The notes beneath the pieces were generated by a model. That model was not told the origin of the DNA. It saw only the letters and a program-made list of their open reading frames with translations, and ran no database searches. A stretch of DNA of 52,384 bases from Clostridia bacterium. Its GTDB lineage: Bacteria > Bacillota > Clostridia > Oscillospirales > CAG-272. Shown here piece after piece: positions 1 through 8,709 of the stretch. The stretch is taken from positions 1 through 52,384 of the forward strand of contig JAGAKG010000006.1 in NCBI GenBank assembly GCA_017625755.1. Reading direction: 5' to 3'. Within the stretch, counting starts at the first letter, position 1. Each line of letters opens with the position of its first letter. The translations under genes and the position numbers were made by a program.

Positions 1-312
1 GACCGAGAGCATAGGAACGAACGCTGAGGATATATCCGAGCTTGCTTCAGCGCTTACTACCGCCAAAGATGTGATTTCTTCGCTTGAAGAAACCGTAGAT
101 GCTCAGAATTCTAATCTGAGTGCGACAATTGCCAGCGCGAAAACCGCCCTGGAAGCAGCGGATGCGGCATTGGCGGAAAGAATCTCAGCGCTTGAAGCAG
201 AGATAGTTGAGCTGACCGAGAGCATAGGAACGAACGCTGAGGATATATCCGAGCTTGCTTCAGCGCTTACTACCGCCAAAGATGTGATTTCTTCGCTTGA
301 AGAAACCGTAGA
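1..312 (+). repeat. 213-bp tandem repeat inside the coiled-coil gene
   Basis: Bases 1-99 recur exactly at 214-312, giving a period of 213 bp (71 codons, in frame). Similarity then continues with scattered differences to about base 384. The first copy is cut by the window edge, so more copies may lie upstream. Near-identity at the DNA level points to recent duplication. Confidence 0.9.
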
Positions 313-1348
313 GGCTCAGAACTCTAACCTGCGTGCGACAATTGCCAGCGTGGAAACCGCAATGCAAGCTGCAAATGTAGCTCTGGAAAACAGGATCAAC
401 GAACTCAACGGAGAATTGACAGCGTTGACGGAAAAGGTGAATTCCAACTCAGCCTCTATCACTGACAACACGGGGGCAATTGCCACACTTGCTACGCTTG
501 TTAACAACGCACAGGCAGCGATTGATGCGCTGGAGGCGGCAAGTGTAGATAAGGTAGCGCTCGAATCTTTGAAGGATACTATGAATTCGGCAATCGACAC
601 GATTACCGATAGAGTAGATGCACTCGCCGAGGAACTGAAAGCGGTAACCGACAAGCTTAATATCAACACGAATTCTATCAATGACATAAAGAGTTGGTAT
701 GAATCGATACAGCGTGCGCTGAATTTGGCTGAGTTGGCATACGGCGAAGTCGGCGTACTTAAATCCAACGAAGCTTCACTGAATGCTTCTGTGGATCTTC
801 TTCAGGTAGCTATGAATGAGGCAAAGCAAACGATCGTTGCTGCGGAAGGTAGAGTCACTGTTCTCGAAAACAAGGTAGCTACACTCGAAACGGCTAAGAA
901 TAATCTTGAAAACGCCATTGTAAATCTGCAAAATGCCGTTGACAAAAAAGCAGATTCGACAACGCTGAATGAGAAAATAACCGAGCTTCAAGCCGCTATA
1001 ACCGCGTTGGAAGCTCTCAAGAATGATTATGTTGCGGCAGATGTAGAGTTGAAAGCCGATCTTGAAGCGATTGTCGTTGCGGCAAAAGAAGCAGCCATCA
1101 ATTCGGCGCAGGCGCTTGTGGACATCGCAAGTGCGGAGCTTCAAGCGAACATCGACGCAATGCACGACGCATTGCTTCAAGCGGATAGCGACAATAAGGC
1201 GGCTATGGAAGCGGCAATCGCTGAAGCAGAACACTCCCACAGGGTGACAGAGTCGATCAGTCTTGCGGTTGGCATCATATCTTTCGTGGGAATGATAGCT
1301 GTAACTTGTTATGTGCTGATTCTGAAAAAGAAACATATTCGTGGATAA
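2..1348 (+). CDS. Coiled-coil surface protein, C-terminal part, membrane anchored
   Basis: The reading frame is open from base 2, so the start lies outside the window; a GTG at 71 is internal. The visible 448 or so residues are almost entirely heptad-like helix rich in Ala, Glu, Leu and Asn, with no cysteine until the anchor. They begin with two copies of a 71-residue unit containing TESIGTNAEDISELAS. The last 30 residues form one hydrophobic segment (about 20 residues, ISLAVGIISFVGMIAV...) followed by KKKHIRG, a typical C-terminal stop-transfer anchor. This suggests a long extracellular rod tethered to the membrane at its C-terminus. No catalytic domain or LPXTG motif is visible. It precedes the polysaccharide locus but is separated from it by 324 bp and a fresh promoter, so a joint role is only inferred. 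It could also be a fragment of a much larger adhesin. Confidence 0.7.
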   Translation, partial: TESIGTNAEDISELASALTTAKDVISSLEETVDAQNSNLSATIASAKTALEAADAALAERISALEAEIVELTESIGTNAEDISELASALTTAKDVISSLEETVEAQNSNLRATIASVETAMQAANVALENRINELNGELTALTEKVNSNSASITDNTGAIATLATLVNNAQAAIDALEAASVDKVALESLKDTMNSAIDTITDRVDALAEELKAVTDKLNINTNSINDIKSWYESIQRALNLAELAYGEVGVLKSNEASLNASVDLLQVAMNEAKQTIVAAEGRVTVLENKVATLETAKNNLENAIVNLQNAVDKKADSTTLNEKITELQAAITALEALKNDYVAADVELKADLEAIVVAAKEAAINSAQALVDIASAELQANIDAMHDALLQADSDNKAAMEAAIAEAEHSHRVTESISLAVGIISFVGMIAVTCYVLILKKKHIRG

Positions 1349-1597
1349 AGTCTGTATAAATACAGATGGTAGCTATCACCGTTGCAGGTAACCAATTATC
1401 CGATGCTCGAATGGCAGTATAGCGGAGAGGGTTTGCCGAGAAAATCGGGATATCACATACGAGAACATATTTATAACCATCGTTTATAAATGGCTTTATA
1501 AACGGCAAAAAGAGGGGGTGATTTATAAATCGCCCCTCTTTTGCCGCCTGTGTTGACACAAAATTCTGTTCATAATTGATTAATTTCTGTAACTCTG
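1349..1597. other. Intergenic stretch with a long hairpin and a possible gene remnant
   Basis: No convincing gene. A near-perfect inverted repeat at 1503-1546 (arms starting CGGCAAAA and ending TTTTGCCG) could end transcription of the coiled-coil gene, but no U-run follows. A 35-codon frame at 1382-1489 (TTG start; residues include LEWQYSGEGLPRKSGYHIRE) has protein-like composition and may be the tail of a lost gene. It has no ribosome site. Confidence 0.4.
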
Positions 1598-1626
1598 TTG
1601 ACGAATTGATTTAGTTGTGATATAAT
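1598..1626 (+). promoter_or_regulatory. Sigma-A promoter of the polysaccharide locus
   Basis: TTGACG (1598-1603), a 17-bp spacer, then a perfect TATAAT (1621-1626), about 47 bp upstream of the first transferase start. It is the only strong promoter seen before the terminator at 18380, so it may drive the whole cluster. Confidence 0.85.
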
Positions 1627-1672
1627 TATATGATGTAAAGATGTAACTATAACTTTCGAGAGGTACTAAGCA

Positions 1673-2323
1673 ATGTACAAAAAGGGCTTTAAAAGATTTT
1701 TTGATATTCTGTTTTCCTTTATTATTCTGACAGTATCATTTCCGTTTCTTCTGATAATTGCCATTGCGATAAAGCTTGATTCCAAGGGACCTGTTATCTT
1801 CAAGCAGAAGCGACTTGGCAAGGGCGGTAAAGAGTTTTACATATATAAGTTCAGAACAATGGTCGTCAATGCAGAAGCAGGCGGTGTCTATTCCGACAAC
1901 AAAGATCCAAGAGTTACTAGGGTTGGCGGAATACTGAGAAAAACCTCTCTCGATGAACTTCCGCAAATGGTAAATGTTCTTAAGGGTGACATGAGCTTTA
2001 TCGGACCGCGCCCACCGCTGACATATCACCCATGGCCGCTTGAGCAATATACTGACGAGCAGCGAAGAATGTTTGATGTTCGCCCCGGAATTACCGGTTG
2101 GGCTCAGATAAACGGAAGAAAAGCCGTTGAGTGGAATAGAAGAATAGAGCTTAATGTCTGGTACATAGACAATCTTTCGTTTGTACTCGACTGCAAGATA
2201 GTTGTTAATACGATTTTGAAGGTATTGAAGAATTCGGATAACGAGAATATTGGAGCGTCGGTGACTGAAAAGCCCCAAGAGGAAAATGTTACCGCCGAGC
2301 AGAATGAAGTGATAAACAAGTGA
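1673..2323 (+). CDS. Initiating sugar-1-phosphate transferase (polyprenyl-phosphate glycosyl-1-phosphate transferase)
   Basis: Moves a sugar-1-phosphate from a UDP-sugar to undecaprenyl phosphate at the inner face of the membrane, the first step of surface-glycan assembly. The 216-residue protein is the short PglC-like form. It has one hydrophobic segment (about residues 10-34, probably a re-entrant hairpin), KFRTM at 59-63, the catalytic Asp-Glu pair in DELPQ (94-98), GPRPP at 111-115 and RPGITGWAQ at 137-145. An acidic tail of about 30 residues follows the domain. The start sits behind an AGAGG-type site. It is the first gene of the polysaccharide cluster, which fits its role. The sugar transferred cannot be read from the sequence; with wecB and capEFG nearby, an N-acetyl sugar is likely. 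Confidence 0.93.
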   Translation: MYKKGFKRFFDILFSFIILTVSFPFLLIIAIAIKLDSKGPVIFKQKRLGKGGKEFYIYKFRTMVVNAEAGGVYSDNKDPRVTRVGGILRKTSLDELPQMVNVLKGDMSFIGPRPPLTYHPWPLEQYTDEQRRMFDVRPGITGWAQINGRKAVEWNRRIELNVWYIDNLSFVLDCKIVVNTILKVLKNSDNENIGASVTEKPQEENVTAEQNEVINK

Positions 2324-2333
2324 GGTCTTTTTG

Positions 2334-3161
2334 ATGTCTCTTAATTTGATGTATATAACGAACGATTCGCAGGTGGCTGCAATCGCCGAGAATGCGGGAG
2401 TTGACAGGATATTTGTCGATATGGAATATATCGGCAAAAACTTGCGGCAGGGCGGAATGGATACCGTGCAGTCGAGGCATACGCTCGGAGATGTAAAAAG
2501 GATTTCGGAAACACTTAGGAGTGCGAAGCTTCTGGTGCGTATAAATCCTATACATTCGGCAACCGATAACTACACTTCCTCGAAAGAGGAGATAGACGGG
2601 GTTATTGAGAACGGAGCCGACATTATTATGTTGCCTTATTTTAAAACCGCAGATGAGGTAAAGTCTTTTTTGGAGTATGTCGGAGGGAGAGCGAGGACAA
2701 TGCCTCTCGTTGAAACTCCCGAAGCTGTTGAGAATATAGACGAGATATTGGCACTGGACGGTATCGACGAGATATTTATAGGGCTTAATGACCTCAGCTT
2801 AGGCTACGGCAAAAAGTTTATGTTTGAGCCTCTTGCTGACGGAACGGTTGAGACAATGGTGGAAAAGTTCAAGCGCAAGGGCATACCGTATGGATTTGGC
2901 GGACTTGCATCACTTGATGGCGGGTTGCTTCCGGGGCGTATAGTTTTGAAGGAGCATTACAGGCTTGGTTCGAGTTGTGTTATACTCTCGAGAAGTTTTT
3001 GCAATGCAAGTAAAATGGAGAGCCTCGGAGAGGTTGAGCGGGTCTTTGACAGTGGCGTTGCTGCTATCAGGTCGTATGAGGAAACCTGCCGCGATTCAAT
3101 TGATTTCGAGGAAAATCGCAAGGAGCTTTGCGAAATTGTTTCGAAAATTATTGGAGAATAA
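2334..3161 (+). CDS. HpcH/HpaI-type aldolase family protein
   Basis: A 275-residue TIM-barrel protein of the HpcH/HpaI aldolase / citrate-lyase beta family, which makes or breaks a C-C bond next to a 2-keto acid such as pyruvate using a divalent metal. Family marks are the arginine in LLVRINP, the metal ligands Glu in VETPEAVENI and Asp in GLNDLS, and the glycine-rich IFIGLNDL strand. The histidine usual in the DxEH motif is replaced: here it reads DMEY, which may alter or abolish classic aldolase chemistry. ATG at 2334 is preferred to the TTG just before it. It lies 10 bp after the transferase and directly before a 2-hydroxyacid dehydrogenase. The pair probably makes a hydroxy-acid substituent for the glycan (inference). 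Confidence 0.8.
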   Translation: MSLNLMYITNDSQVAAIAENAGVDRIFVDMEYIGKNLRQGGMDTVQSRHTLGDVKRISETLRSAKLLVRINPIHSATDNYTSSKEEIDGVIENGADIIMLPYFKTADEVKSFLEYVGGRARTMPLVETPEAVENIDEILALDGIDEIFIGLNDLSLGYGKKFMFEPLADGTVETMVEKFKRKGIPYGFGGLASLDGGLLPGRIVLKEHYRLGSSCVILSRSFCNASKMESLGEVERVFDSGVAAIRSYEETCRDSIDFEENRKELCEIVSKIIGE

Positions 3162-3163
3162 AT

Positions 3164-4069
3164 ATGAAGCTACTTATTACGGGCGCGTGGAAAGCCGAGG
3201 ATTGGCAGCTTGACGAGCTACGCTCTGCGGGGTATGAAATTATATTTATGCAGGACGAGCGCGGAGAGCTTGCGATAGGTGCTGATAGCGTTGATGGCAT
3301 AATTTGTAATGGACTGTTTCTTTATCATGATATCAGCAGCTTTAAAAATCTGAAGTATATCCAGCTTACGAGCGCGGGATTTGATCGCGTTCCGATGGAC
3401 TATGTTAATAAAAATGGCATTGAAATACACAATGCGCGCGGAGTATATAGCGTTCCGATGGCGGAATACGCCGTAAGCGGAGCTTTGCAGCTTTATAAGC
3501 AGAGCCGATTTTTTGCGGACAAGCAAAGAGCGTGTAAATGGGAAAAGCACAGGGGTCTTATTGAACTTTTTGGAAAAACAGTCTGTATAGTAGGTTGTGG
3601 CTCGGTAGGGACGGAGTGTGCTAAACGATTTTCGGCGTTTGAGTGCTGTGTTATTGGGGTAGATCTCTATCCAAGGGAGTGCGGCGAATACTCCTCTGTT
3701 TTGCCGATAGACGAGCTTGACAGTGCGCTTGAGAAAAGCGATATCGTTGTGTTGACACTTCCGCTGACAGAGCAAACGTGTGGACTTATAGGTTCGGAGC
3801 GCTTGAAAAAAATGAAAAAAGAAGCTATATTGATAAATATAGCGAGAGGCGCTGTGGTTGATACCAACGCGCTTATCGACGCACTGAATAACGGTATAAT
3901 TTCGGGTGCGGTGTTAGATGTGTTCGATACGGAGCCGCTTGATGGTAGCAGTTCTCTGTGGGATATGGAGCAGGTTATATTAACTCCGCATAATTCCTTC
4001 GTCGGAGACGGCAACGCCCGACGCCTGTGGAATGTAATAAGTACTAATCTTCGGGGCTTTAAGAAATAA
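3164..4069 (+). CDS. D-isomer-specific 2-hydroxyacid dehydrogenase
   Basis: NAD(P)-dependent interconversion of a 2-keto acid and a D-2-hydroxy acid. The 301-residue protein has the Rossmann fingerprint GCGSVG (144-149) and the catalytic triad of the family: Arg in IARGAVVD (Arg228), Glu in DVFDTEPL (Glu257) and His in LTPHNS (His276). The start at 3164 follows TTGGAG by 6-7 bases; a longer frame starting at 3128 overlaps the aldolase gene and lacks a ribosome site. It lies 2 bp behind the aldolase gene, so the two are almost certainly co-translated. The substrate is unknown. In a surface-glycan operon it may reduce the keto acid handled by the aldolase. Confidence 0.87.
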   Translation: MKLLITGAWKAEDWQLDELRSAGYEIIFMQDERGELAIGADSVDGIICNGLFLYHDISSFKNLKYIQLTSAGFDRVPMDYVNKNGIEIHNARGVYSVPMAEYAVSGALQLYKQSRFFADKQRACKWEKHRGLIELFGKTVCIVGCGSVGTECAKRFSAFECCVIGVDLYPRECGEYSSVLPIDELDSALEKSDIVVLTLPLTEQTCGLIGSERLKKMKKEAILINIARGAVVDTNALIDALNNGIISGAVLDVFDTEPLDGSSSLWDMEQVILTPHNSFVGDGNARRLWNVISTNLRGFKK

Positions 4070-4102
4070 AAGGCGCTTTGAGGATACAAAGAAAGGATAA
4101 TT

Positions 4103-4933
4103 ATGAAAAAAGTAGAAACACTAAGGCAACTACAGCTTGTGGGAATATACATATACAGAGATCTGCTTTCCGCATGTGAGAAGAATGGCTTGAAGCTTTA
4201 TTTGCTCGGCGGAACATTGATAGGTGCGATAAGACATAAGGGGTATATCCCATGGGACGACGATATAGATGTTTGTATGTCGAGAACAGATTTTAACAAG
4301 CTTATGGAGCTGACCGACGGAAAGATAAGTGAAAAGTGCAGAATTATCAATCCTGCCGACGAAAAGGACTTTAAGGGCTATATTCCGCTGGCGGTGTACG
4401 AGAATTCATCTTTGCTTTCCAAGCAATTCAAAGAGGTTGAGGATCTTAAGATAGGAATAAGTATATTCATATACGACGGAGTCCCGAAGAACGCGCTTAC
4501 AAGAAAGCTTTACTTTATGAGAATGTATATGCTCAGAGCTGAGCACGCACTTTGCCGCGCTGATTTCAAAAATGTCAACACTCGTGCGGCGAAGCTTATG
4601 GGACCTATTCTATCTCCGTTTTATAATCCTAAGAATGTTTATAAATATAAAAACAAGATTTTGAAGTGGCAGCAGAAATATCCGTATGATAAGAGCGAGT
4701 ATGTCTCGACGAATGCAGATAAGGATTCTTGGAAGGAAGTATTCCCCAAAAAGGATTTTGAGATTGCTGCGGAGGTTGATTTCGAGGGTATCAGAAGTTG
4801 GGCGTTCAGCTATTATGACGAGCATCTTACCAGATATTACGGCGATTATATGCAGCTTCCACCCGAAGACGCGCAGATACCAAAGCATAGCTTTGAGGCT
4901 CAGATAGAGGATGAATTCGTTTTTGAGGAATGA
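4103..4933 (+). CDS. LicD-family phosphotransferase
   Basis: LicD proteins have the nucleotidyltransferase fold and attach phosphocholine or similar phospho-groups to surface glycans and teichoic acids. The 276-residue protein shows the family block GGTLIGAIRHKGYIPWDDD (about residues 36-54), continuing into the metal-binding DDDID (52-56). The start follows AAAGGA at good spacing. No choline kinase or cytidylyltransferase gene is visible nearby, so the donor may not be CDP-choline. Together with the preceding aldolase and dehydrogenase it suggests a non-sugar decoration module within the polysaccharide cluster. Cytoplasmic or membrane-peripheral. Confidence 0.88.
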   Translation: MKKVETLRQLQLVGIYIYRDLLSACEKNGLKLYLLGGTLIGAIRHKGYIPWDDDIDVCMSRTDFNKLMELTDGKISEKCRIINPADEKDFKGYIPLAVYENSSLLSKQFKEVEDLKIGISIFIYDGVPKNALTRKLYFMRMYMLRAEHALCRADFKNVNTRAAKLMGPILSPFYNPKNVYKYKNKILKWQQKYPYDKSEYVSTNADKDSWKEVFPKKDFEIAAEVDFEGIRSWAFSYYDEHLTRYYGDYMQLPPEDAQIPKHSFEAQIEDEFVFEE

Positions 4934-4981
4934 TATTTAACCGACATTAATATTCAAATTGATTTAAGGATGTTGCCGAAT

Positions 4982-6175
4982 ATGAAAAAAAAGGTATATT
5001 TAATAACCAATTATTTTCACTTTGCAAGTGAGAAAGCAAGTAACAGATATCGGGAATTGGCAGAAATGCTCTCAAGGGAGTCCGATATAGAGCTTGAGGT
5101 TATAACTTCTGCTTTTTATCAGAGAACTAAAAAATTCCGAGAAAACCAAGAGGAGCTTGCGAGCGGAGTTCCCTATAAGGTGACTTTTATATACGAGCCT
5201 GGATATCAGAAAAATGTAAGCCTGGGGCGACTCAAGACATCAAGGGTTTTTGCAAAGAATACATTGAAGTACATTAAATCCCAGCCAAAGCCTGCTCTGA
5301 TATATCAGGTGGTTCCTACTCTTGATGTAGCGTCTTCGGTTGGAAAATTTGCTAACGATAACGGTATTCCGTTTGTGCTGGATGTTCAAGACCTCTGGCC
5401 GGAGGCTTTCAAGATGGCACTGAACATACCTGTTGTAAGTGACATCCTTTTTGCTCCGTATACCGCTCTCGCAAACAAAGCGTATAAGAGTGCTGATGCG
5501 GTATGCGCTGTTTCAAAGACATATGTTGAGCGCGTGCTTTCTGTAAATAAAAAATGTGATAGCGGACACCCTGTTTTCATAGGTATTAATCTTGCCGTAT
5601 TTGACGAAAACGCCAAGGGAGCAGAAAAAGCAGGCGACAGAGTCAAGCTTGCATACTGTGGCTCACTGTCTGAAAGCTATGACATAAAACTTGTTATAGA
5701 CGCGCTTGCCCTGCTTGAAAATCCGCCGCTATTCGTCGTTATGGGAGACGGTTCGAGCAAGCAGAATTTTGAAAACTACGCAAAGGAGAAAAATGTCGAG
5801 GCTGAGTTTATCGGATATCTGCCCTATTCTGATATGTGCCGCGAGCTTTGCTCGTGTGACATAACGATAAACCCTATAATAGGTTCTTCTGTGGCAACTA
5901 TAATAAATAAACACGGTGACTATGCCGCATGTGGTCTTCCTGTAATAAATACCCAGAGAAGCGAGGAGTACTGCGAGCTTGTAGAAGACTATGAAATGGG
6001 CTTTAACAGTGTAAGCGGAGATGCGTCGGAGCTGGCAGAAAAGATAAGAATTTTGACTGAGGATGAGGCTCTCAGACGCAGAATGGGTGAGAATTCCCGC
6101 AGATGTGCAGAGGAGAAATTTGACAGAAGAAATACTTATAAAGAACTTGTGGAGGTAATAAAAGGTCTTATATGA
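4982..6175 (+). CDS. Family 4 glycosyltransferase (WbuB-like)
   Basis: A 397-residue GT-B fold transferase. The N-terminal half opens with the WbuB-type pattern VYLITNYFHFASEKASNRY and carries QDLWPEAF near the domain linker, both typical of this group. The C-terminal half has the nucleotide-sugar region (LAYCGSLSESYDIKLVIDA, and later YAACGLPVI). ATG at 4982 is chosen because AAGGA lies 11 bases before it; the earlier ATG at 4970 overlaps that AAGGA. Its last codon overlaps the start of the next gene (ATGA), so the two are translationally coupled. Donor and acceptor cannot be deduced; WbuB relatives often add L-FucNAc, which this locus can make. Confidence 0.88.
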   Translation: MKKKVYLITNYFHFASEKASNRYRELAEMLSRESDIELEVITSAFYQRTKKFRENQEELASGVPYKVTFIYEPGYQKNVSLGRLKTSRVFAKNTLKYIKSQPKPALIYQVVPTLDVASSVGKFANDNGIPFVLDVQDLWPEAFKMALNIPVVSDILFAPYTALANKAYKSADAVCAVSKTYVERVLSVNKKCDSGHPVFIGINLAVFDENAKGAEKAGDRVKLAYCGSLSESYDIKLVIDALALLENPPLFVVMGDGSSKQNFENYAKEKNVEAEFIGYLPYSDMCRELCSCDITINPIIGSSVATIINKHGDYAACGLPVINTQRSEEYCELVEDYEMGFNSVSGDASELAEKIRILTEDEALRRRMGENSRRCAEEKFDRRNTYKELVEVIKGLI

Positions 6176-7452
6176 AGGCGTTGATTATTTCACACAATCC
6201 TATGTCCACGAAGCACAGTATAGGTAAGACATTGCTTTCGTTGTTCTCGGATTTTAAAAAAGAGGAGATGTGTCAGCTATACATTCATACAGGTGTTCCG
6301 GAATTTGATGTTTGCTCTTCCTTTTATCGTATAACCGATAAGGATGTTCTTTACGGCGTTTTTAAGCGAAAGGTTGCCGGGGGTCAGGTTGCCGCATCGG
6401 CAGATGGAAGACCTCAGACAAATTCAACAGATAGTTTTTATAAGCAAACATACGGAAATCCCAAAAACAGAGCCCCTCACAGAGAGCTTTTGAGGGATAT
6501 GATGTGGAAAATGTCTCCGTGGTATAACAAAGACTTAAAAAATTGGATAGGGGCTGAGAAGCCTACCTGTATATTTGTAGCAATCGGAAGCGGAAAGTTC
6601 CTTTACGATATGGCTCTGAAAATATCGAAGGATTACAATATTCCGATATATACATATGTTTGCGACGACTTTTATTCTATGAAAACCCCTCGAGGAATCT
6701 GCGGTGGGATATGGAAAAAGAGTTTGGTCAAAAAAACCAGAAAATTAATGGAGAGATCTCGCGCGGTGATATCTATTTGCGAGGAAATGAGCGATTTGTA
6801 TGGAGCCGAGTTTGGTCGTCCTGCCGTTACCGTAATGACCGGAACAAATTATTCAGTCGCTGAGATACCTAAAGTTAATGAGGGCGCCAAAACGATACGG
6901 TATTTTGGGAAGGTGAGTCTTAATAGGTATAAATCTATCGCCGATATTTGCAGAGCTATTGATAAATTAAACGAAAAGCTCGGAGAAAATTTCTCGCTTG
7001 AAATATATTGCGACGATATCGGTGACGAGGTTAAGACAGAGTTTCGGGATATAAAGTCGGCTCGCTTTTGTGGGTATATTTCGGGAGAGGAATTCAAGGA
7101 TAGATTTTTCTCGTCGGATATTCTGTTGCATATCGAGGCTTTTGATGCCGAGTCGGTCGACAGGGTACGCCATTCGGTATCTACCAAGATTGCCGACAGT
7201 ATGGCGAGCGGAATACCTATGTTTGCTTACGGACCTGATAGTGTGGCGTCTATACGGCACCTGCTGAGAAATAACGCGGGAGTCGTGGCGACCTCCAAAG
7301 ATGAGCTTGAAGAAAAGATAAAGTCCGTATTCTTGAGTAGAGAGGTAAGACTCGAGGCTGCTCGAAACGGAATAGAAACCGCAAAAAAATATCATGATTC
7401 CCAAAAGGCAAGTGCAAAAATATTCGAATTACTGAACGATTCTGAGCTATAA
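6172..7452 (+). CDS. Glycosyltransferase, GT-B fold (family 4-like)
   Basis: A 426-residue protein starting in an ATGA overlap with the upstream transferase. It has a Rossmann-like N-terminal start (KALIISHNPMSTKHSIG), a central strand region (PTCIFVAIGSGKFLYDMAL) and a C-terminal half with IRYFGKVSLNRYKSIADI, FCGYISGEEFKDRF and STKIADSMASGIPMFAYGP, the usual layout of GT4 donor sites. The EX7E-type region is diverged, so the exact family is less sure than for its neighbours. No membrane segment. Probably adds one sugar of the repeat unit. Confidence 0.75.
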   Translation: MKALIISHNPMSTKHSIGKTLLSLFSDFKKEEMCQLYIHTGVPEFDVCSSFYRITDKDVLYGVFKRKVAGGQVAASADGRPQTNSTDSFYKQTYGNPKNRAPHRELLRDMMWKMSPWYNKDLKNWIGAEKPTCIFVAIGSGKFLYDMALKISKDYNIPIYTYVCDDFYSMKTPRGICGGIWKKSLVKKTRKLMERSRAVISICEEMSDLYGAEFGRPAVTVMTGTNYSVAEIPKVNEGAKTIRYFGKVSLNRYKSIADICRAIDKLNEKLGENFSLEIYCDDIGDEVKTEFRDIKSARFCGYISGEEFKDRFFSSDILLHIEAFDAESVDRVRHSVSTKIADSMASGIPMFAYGPDSVASIRHLLRNNAGVVATSKDELEEKIKSVFLSREVRLEAARNGIETAKKYHDSQKASAKIFELLNDSEL

Positions 7453-7488
7453 GGACAAACACAAAAAATATGCTGGAGGAGATGAACG

Positions 7489-8709
7489 ATGAAGGTTCTG
7501 CAGGTTAATTGCGTCTACAACAAAGGGAGTACCGGGAAAATTACATATGATATACATGCAGGACTTTTGTCGGAAGGAATTGAGTCGGTGATCTGTTATG
7601 GTCGCGGCGATAAAACAAAGGACGCCAATGTATATAAGACCTGCGGGGAATTATATTCAAAGGCTAATAATCTGCTCTCCAGATTTACGGGCGTTATGTA
7701 TGGCGGATGCACTTTTTCAACATCAAAATTGATTTCAATAATCAAAAAAGAAAAGCCCGATATCGTTCATTTGCAATGCATAAACGGATATTTTGTAAAC
7801 ATATACAGCCTTATTGAATGGTTGAAGGATAACCGTATAAAAACGATTTTGACGCTTCACGCGGAATTTATGCATACCGCGAATTGCGGACATGCTCTTG
7901 ATTGCGAAAAGTGGAAAACAGGATGCGGAAATTGTCCGAGATTGAAGAAAGAGACCAAGTCTTTGTGGCTTGACGGAACTGCTAAATCTTGGAAAAAAAT
8001 GAAGGCTGCGTTTGACGGTTTTAAAGATTTGACGGTTGTTTCAGTATCTCCGTGGTTGCTTGAGCGCGCATCTGCCTCGCCTATACTTGCGGGTAAAAAT
8101 CACAAGGTCATTCTCAACGGACTTGACGATAGCATTTTTCGCTTGCGAAAGGCGGATAATCTGAGAAACATATATGCTCCGAACGGCGAGAAGATAATTT
8201 TCCACGCCACGCCAAGCTTCAATGACGATCCGGGGCATATCAAGGGTGGATGCTTTATTCTGGAGATGGCAAAGCGCCTTGCGGATAAAAATATCAAATT
8301 TGTTGTTGCGGGACGGCACAGCGAGCAGTTGAAGGTTCCGAGCAATGTTACTTTGCTTGGAAATGTTAGAGAGCAGGATAAGCTCGCTAGGCTTTATTCT
8401 ATGGCAGACCTGACGCTCATCGCGAGTAAAAAGGAAACATTTTCAATGATTGCTGCCGAGAGCCTGTGTTGCGGTACTCCTATCGTTGGCTTTAAGGCGG
8501 GAGCGCCCGAGCAGATAACTATTGACGAATACAGCTCCTTCGTGGAGTATGGAGATATAGACGCTCTGCAAAATGCGGTTGAGCATTTTTTGAGTATTGA
8601 TGTCGATAAAAGCAAAATATCGACTGACGGACGCGCTAAATATTCAAAGAAAAGAATGGTTGCGGAGTATATAGAGGTTTATAAAAAGGCGATGAAGGGG
8701 GAGATATAG
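7489..8709 (+). CDS. Family 4 glycosyltransferase (WcaC-like)
   Basis: A 406-residue GT4 transferase. Opening MKVLQVNCVYNKGSTGKI resembles colanic-acid-type transferases (WcaC group). CGHALDCEKWKTGCGNCPRL around residue 140-158 is a Cys-rich insert also common in that group, and TLIASKKETFSMIAAESL followed by GTPIVGF is the donor-binding EX7E region. The start follows GGAGGA at 8 bases. The stop codon directly abuts the start of the polymerase gene, so the two are read together. The sugar added is unknown. Confidence 0.88.
   Translation: MKVLQVNCVYNKGSTGKITYDIHAGLLSEGIESVICYGRGDKTKDANVYKTCGELYSKANNLLSRFTGVMYGGCTFSTSKLISIIKKEKPDIVHLQCINGYFVNIYSLIEWLKDNRIKTILTLHAEFMHTANCGHALDCEKWKTGCGNCPRLKKETKSLWLDGTAKSWKKMKAAFDGFKDLTVVSVSPWLLERASASPILAGKNHKVILNGLDDSIFRLRKADNLRNIYAPNGEKIIFHATPSFNDDPGHIKGGCFILEMAKRLADKNIKFVVAGRHSEQLKVPSNVTLLGNVREQDKLARLYSMADLTLIASKKETFSMIAAESLCCGTPIVGFKAGAPEQITIDEYSSFVEYGDIDALQNAVEHFLSIDVDKSKISTDGRAKYSKKRMVAEYIEVYKKAMKGEI

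Noticed and set aside
1550..1580. A second TTGACA at 1553 as an additional promoter of the glycan locus
   Set aside because: No -10 box at 16-18 bp; the promoter at 1598-1626 is much better.
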